From: Chloroflexota bacterium
GTDB taxonomy: Bacteria > Chloroflexota > Dormibacteria > Dormibacterales > Dormibacteraceae
Assembly (NCBI GenBank): GCA_005880755.1
Contig: VBGV01000149.1
Span: forward strand, 1 to 6,577
Length of the DNA: 6,577 nt
Direction: 5' to 3'
The notes beneath the pieces are model-generated. The model did not search any database and was not told the origin of the DNA. It saw only the letters and a list, made by a program, of their open reading frames with translations. Position 1 is the first letter of the stretch, and the number at the start of each line of letters is the position of its first letter. This document shows, piece by piece, positions 5,330 through 6,577 of the stretch. The translations under genes were made by a program, and so were the position numbers.

Positions 5330-6511
5330 GTGCTAGCGCTCCAATACGTCCGCTCCATCCCCGCCTTCGCGGTCGTGAAGGCCGCCGGCGGACGGCCCGA
5401 CGTGGCGACCAGCGCCCTCTCGATGCTCAAGCTGGGCGATGTGCCCGAACCGGCGATTCCCGCGCGCGACTGGGTCCGGGTGATGCCGAGCGTGAGCGGA
5501 ATCTGCGGATCCGACCTGGCGGCCATCAGCGGGCACATCTCGCTGTACCTCGACCCCTTGACGAGCTATCCGTTTGTGCCGGGTCACGAGGTGGTCGGGG
5601 TGCTCGACGACGGTTCACGCGTGGTGATCGAGCCCGCGCTGGGATGCGTGGTGCGCGGCATCGACCCACCCTGTCCTCGATGCGCCGAGGGACGGCCGGG
5701 CCTCTGCTACAACGTGACCGAAGGTCCGATCGAGGTCGGGCTGCAGACCGGCTACTGCGCGGACACGGGCGGCGGTTGGGGGGAGGTGGTCGTCGCGCAC
5801 CCGAGTCAGATCCACGCTGTGCCGGACTCGCTGAGCGACGAGGCCGCCGTGCTCATCGAGCCTTTCGCATGCTGCGTCCACGCGGCGCTGCGCGGTGGCG
5901 CGACGAAGGACGACGTCGTGGTCGTCTCTGGCGCAGGCACGATCGGATTGCTCACCGTCGCCGCGGTCAAGCTCTTCACGCCACCGAAGCGTTTGATCGC
6001 GATCGCCAAGCATCCGACGCAGGCGGACCTCGCTCGCAAGCTGGGCGCGGACCAGGTCGTCAAACCGGCGGACGTTTATCAGCGGATCCGTTTTGCGACC
6101 GCGGCGCGCAAGCTCGAGGGCATGAACCGCCCACTTCTCCTCGGCGGCGCGGACATCACGTTCGAGTGCGTGGGGCGCGCCGACAGTCTCAACGACGCGG
6201 TGCGGTTCACCCGTGAGGGAGGCACCGTGGTTGCGGTCGGGATGCCGGGCGAGGAAAAGGTCGACTGGGCACCGATCTGGCAGCGCGAGCTCACCGTGAC
6301 CGGGGCGTACGCGTACGGCACGGAGCCGAAACGAAAAGGGCGAAAGACGTTCCAGCTCGCGCTCGAGGCCGCGCCGGAAATGCACCTCGAGGAGCTGACG
6401 GGCCCGCTGTTCGGGCTCGGCGAGTACCGGGACGCGATCGCCTACGCGATGAGCGCGGGGCGCCTGGGCGCCGTGAAGGTCGCGTTTGATCTGCGACGAT
6501 TGAGGGCCTGA
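5330..6511 (+). CDS. Zinc-dependent medium-chain alcohol/polyol-type dehydrogenase
   Basis: This 393-residue MDR enzyme should oxidise an alcohol, or reduce its ketone or aldehyde, with a nicotinamide cofactor in the cytoplasm. Catalytic zinc ligands are present: C59 in GICGSD, H86/E87 in PGHE, and E177 in IEPFAC. The structural zinc lobe has C106, C115, C118 and C126, with a longer than usual gap after the first cysteine. The Rossmann motif is GAGTIG (201-206). The acidic residue normally ending the second beta strand of NAD enzymes is A226, followed by K227 and H228, which suggests NADP(H) preference. Length is about 40 residues above a minimal MDR, mainly from the N-terminal extension and loops. 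The GTG start matches the beginning of family-like sequence (LALQYVRSIP); its Shine-Dalgarno sequence is poor, with GAGGGG 12 bases away. It follows the acyl-CoA reductase fusion and overlaps the next gene by one base. The substrate is not predictable from sequence. Confidence 0.9.
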   Translation: MLALQYVRSIPAFAVVKAAGGRPDVATSALSMLKLGDVPEPAIPARDWVRVMPSVSGICGSDLAAISGHISLYLDPLTSYPFVPGHEVVGVLDDGSRVVIEPALGCVVRGIDPPCPRCAEGRPGLCYNVTEGPIEVGLQTGYCADTGGGWGEVVVAHPSQIHAVPDSLSDEAAVLIEPFACCVHAALRGGATKDDVVVVSGAGTIGLLTVAAVKLFTPPKRLIAIAKHPTQADLARKLGADQVVKPADVYQRIRFATAARKLEGMNRPLLLGGADITFECVGRADSLNDAVRFTREGGTVVAVGMPGEEKVDWAPIWQRELTVTGAYAYGTEPKRKGRKTFQLALEAAPEMHLEELTGPLFGLGEYRDAIAYAMSAGRLGAVKVAFDLRRLRA

Positions 6512-6577
6512 TGCCCCGTCCTGGAGCCGTGATCGAGGTTGATCGAAACACGCCGCCGGTGCTCTTCCACTTCGGGG
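6511..6577 (+). CDS. Start of a probable LarA/DUF2088 lactate-racemase-family protein (partial)
   Basis: The ATG at 6511 overlaps the preceding TGA (TGATG), a layout typical of translational coupling. The frame is open for 22 residues to the window edge: MPRPG, then VIEVDRNTPPVLFHFG. The VxVDxxTPPVL pattern resembles, from memory, the N-terminus of actinobacterial and Chloroflexota proteins annotated as nickel-dependent lactate racemase (LarA) or DUF2088. These proteins isomerise 2-hydroxyacids with a nickel-pincer nucleotide cofactor. None of the LarA active-site histidines falls within the visible part, so the call rests on a short stretch and on context. That this is a real gene start is much more certain than the family. 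Confidence 0.55.
   Translation, partial: MPRPGAVIEVDRNTPPVLFHFG

Noticed and set aside
5615..6385. Minus-strand open frame opposite the zinc dehydrogenase
   Set aside because: No motifs and shadow composition. The plus strand has complete zinc-ligand and Rossmann signatures.

Overview
This is a high-GC bacterial window in which every well-supported gene strongly prefers G or C at third codon positions. It has GTG as well as ATG starts, two apparently leaderless genes (a TANNNT box exactly six bases before the start codon), an MscL channel with a C-terminal zinc ribbon, and an acyl-CoA reductase fused to a HAD phosphatase. Together these suggest a soil-type Chloroflexota/Dormibacterota-like or Actinomycetota lineage. 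That placement is inferred from gene style and cannot be proven here.

Left part (1-1605). A possible C-terminal end of an unrecognised plus-strand protein stops at 131. It converges with a minus-strand pair read from about 1562 downwards: a medium-chain dehydrogenase followed 11 bases later by mscL. The dehydrogenase is broken. Its N-terminal GroES-like half and its C-terminal Rossmann half lie in different frames, and roughly 30 residues that should join them are missing, so an out-of-frame internal deletion is the best explanation. mscL appears intact.

Middle (1606-2911). A secreted M23 (LytM-type) peptidoglycan peptidase with a C-terminal FN3-like domain is transcribed to the right. Between its stop codon and the next gene lies a roughly 200-base palindromic element with imperfect inverted arms of about 38 bases, which encloses further hairpins and a 12-base direct repeat. 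It could be a MITE-like insertion, a very large terminator, or both. Its right end touches the predicted -10 box of the next gene.

Right part (2912-6577). A plus-strand cluster starts with a 786-residue fusion of a fatty acyl-CoA reductase and a HAD-IB phosphatase. A 57-base gap follows, carrying a CCCTCTCCCC-type hairpin repeat that also has perfect G-quadruplex spacing. Next is a complete zinc-dependent MDR dehydrogenase. It overlaps by one base (TGATG) the start of a gene whose first 22 residues resemble the LarA/DUF2088 lactate-racemase family and which runs off the window. The cluster looks like a small metabolic operon: acyl-CoA reduction, a phosphatase, an alcohol/polyol-type dehydrogenase and a possible nickel-dependent 2-hydroxyacid racemase. 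Substrates and pathway cannot be read from the sequence.
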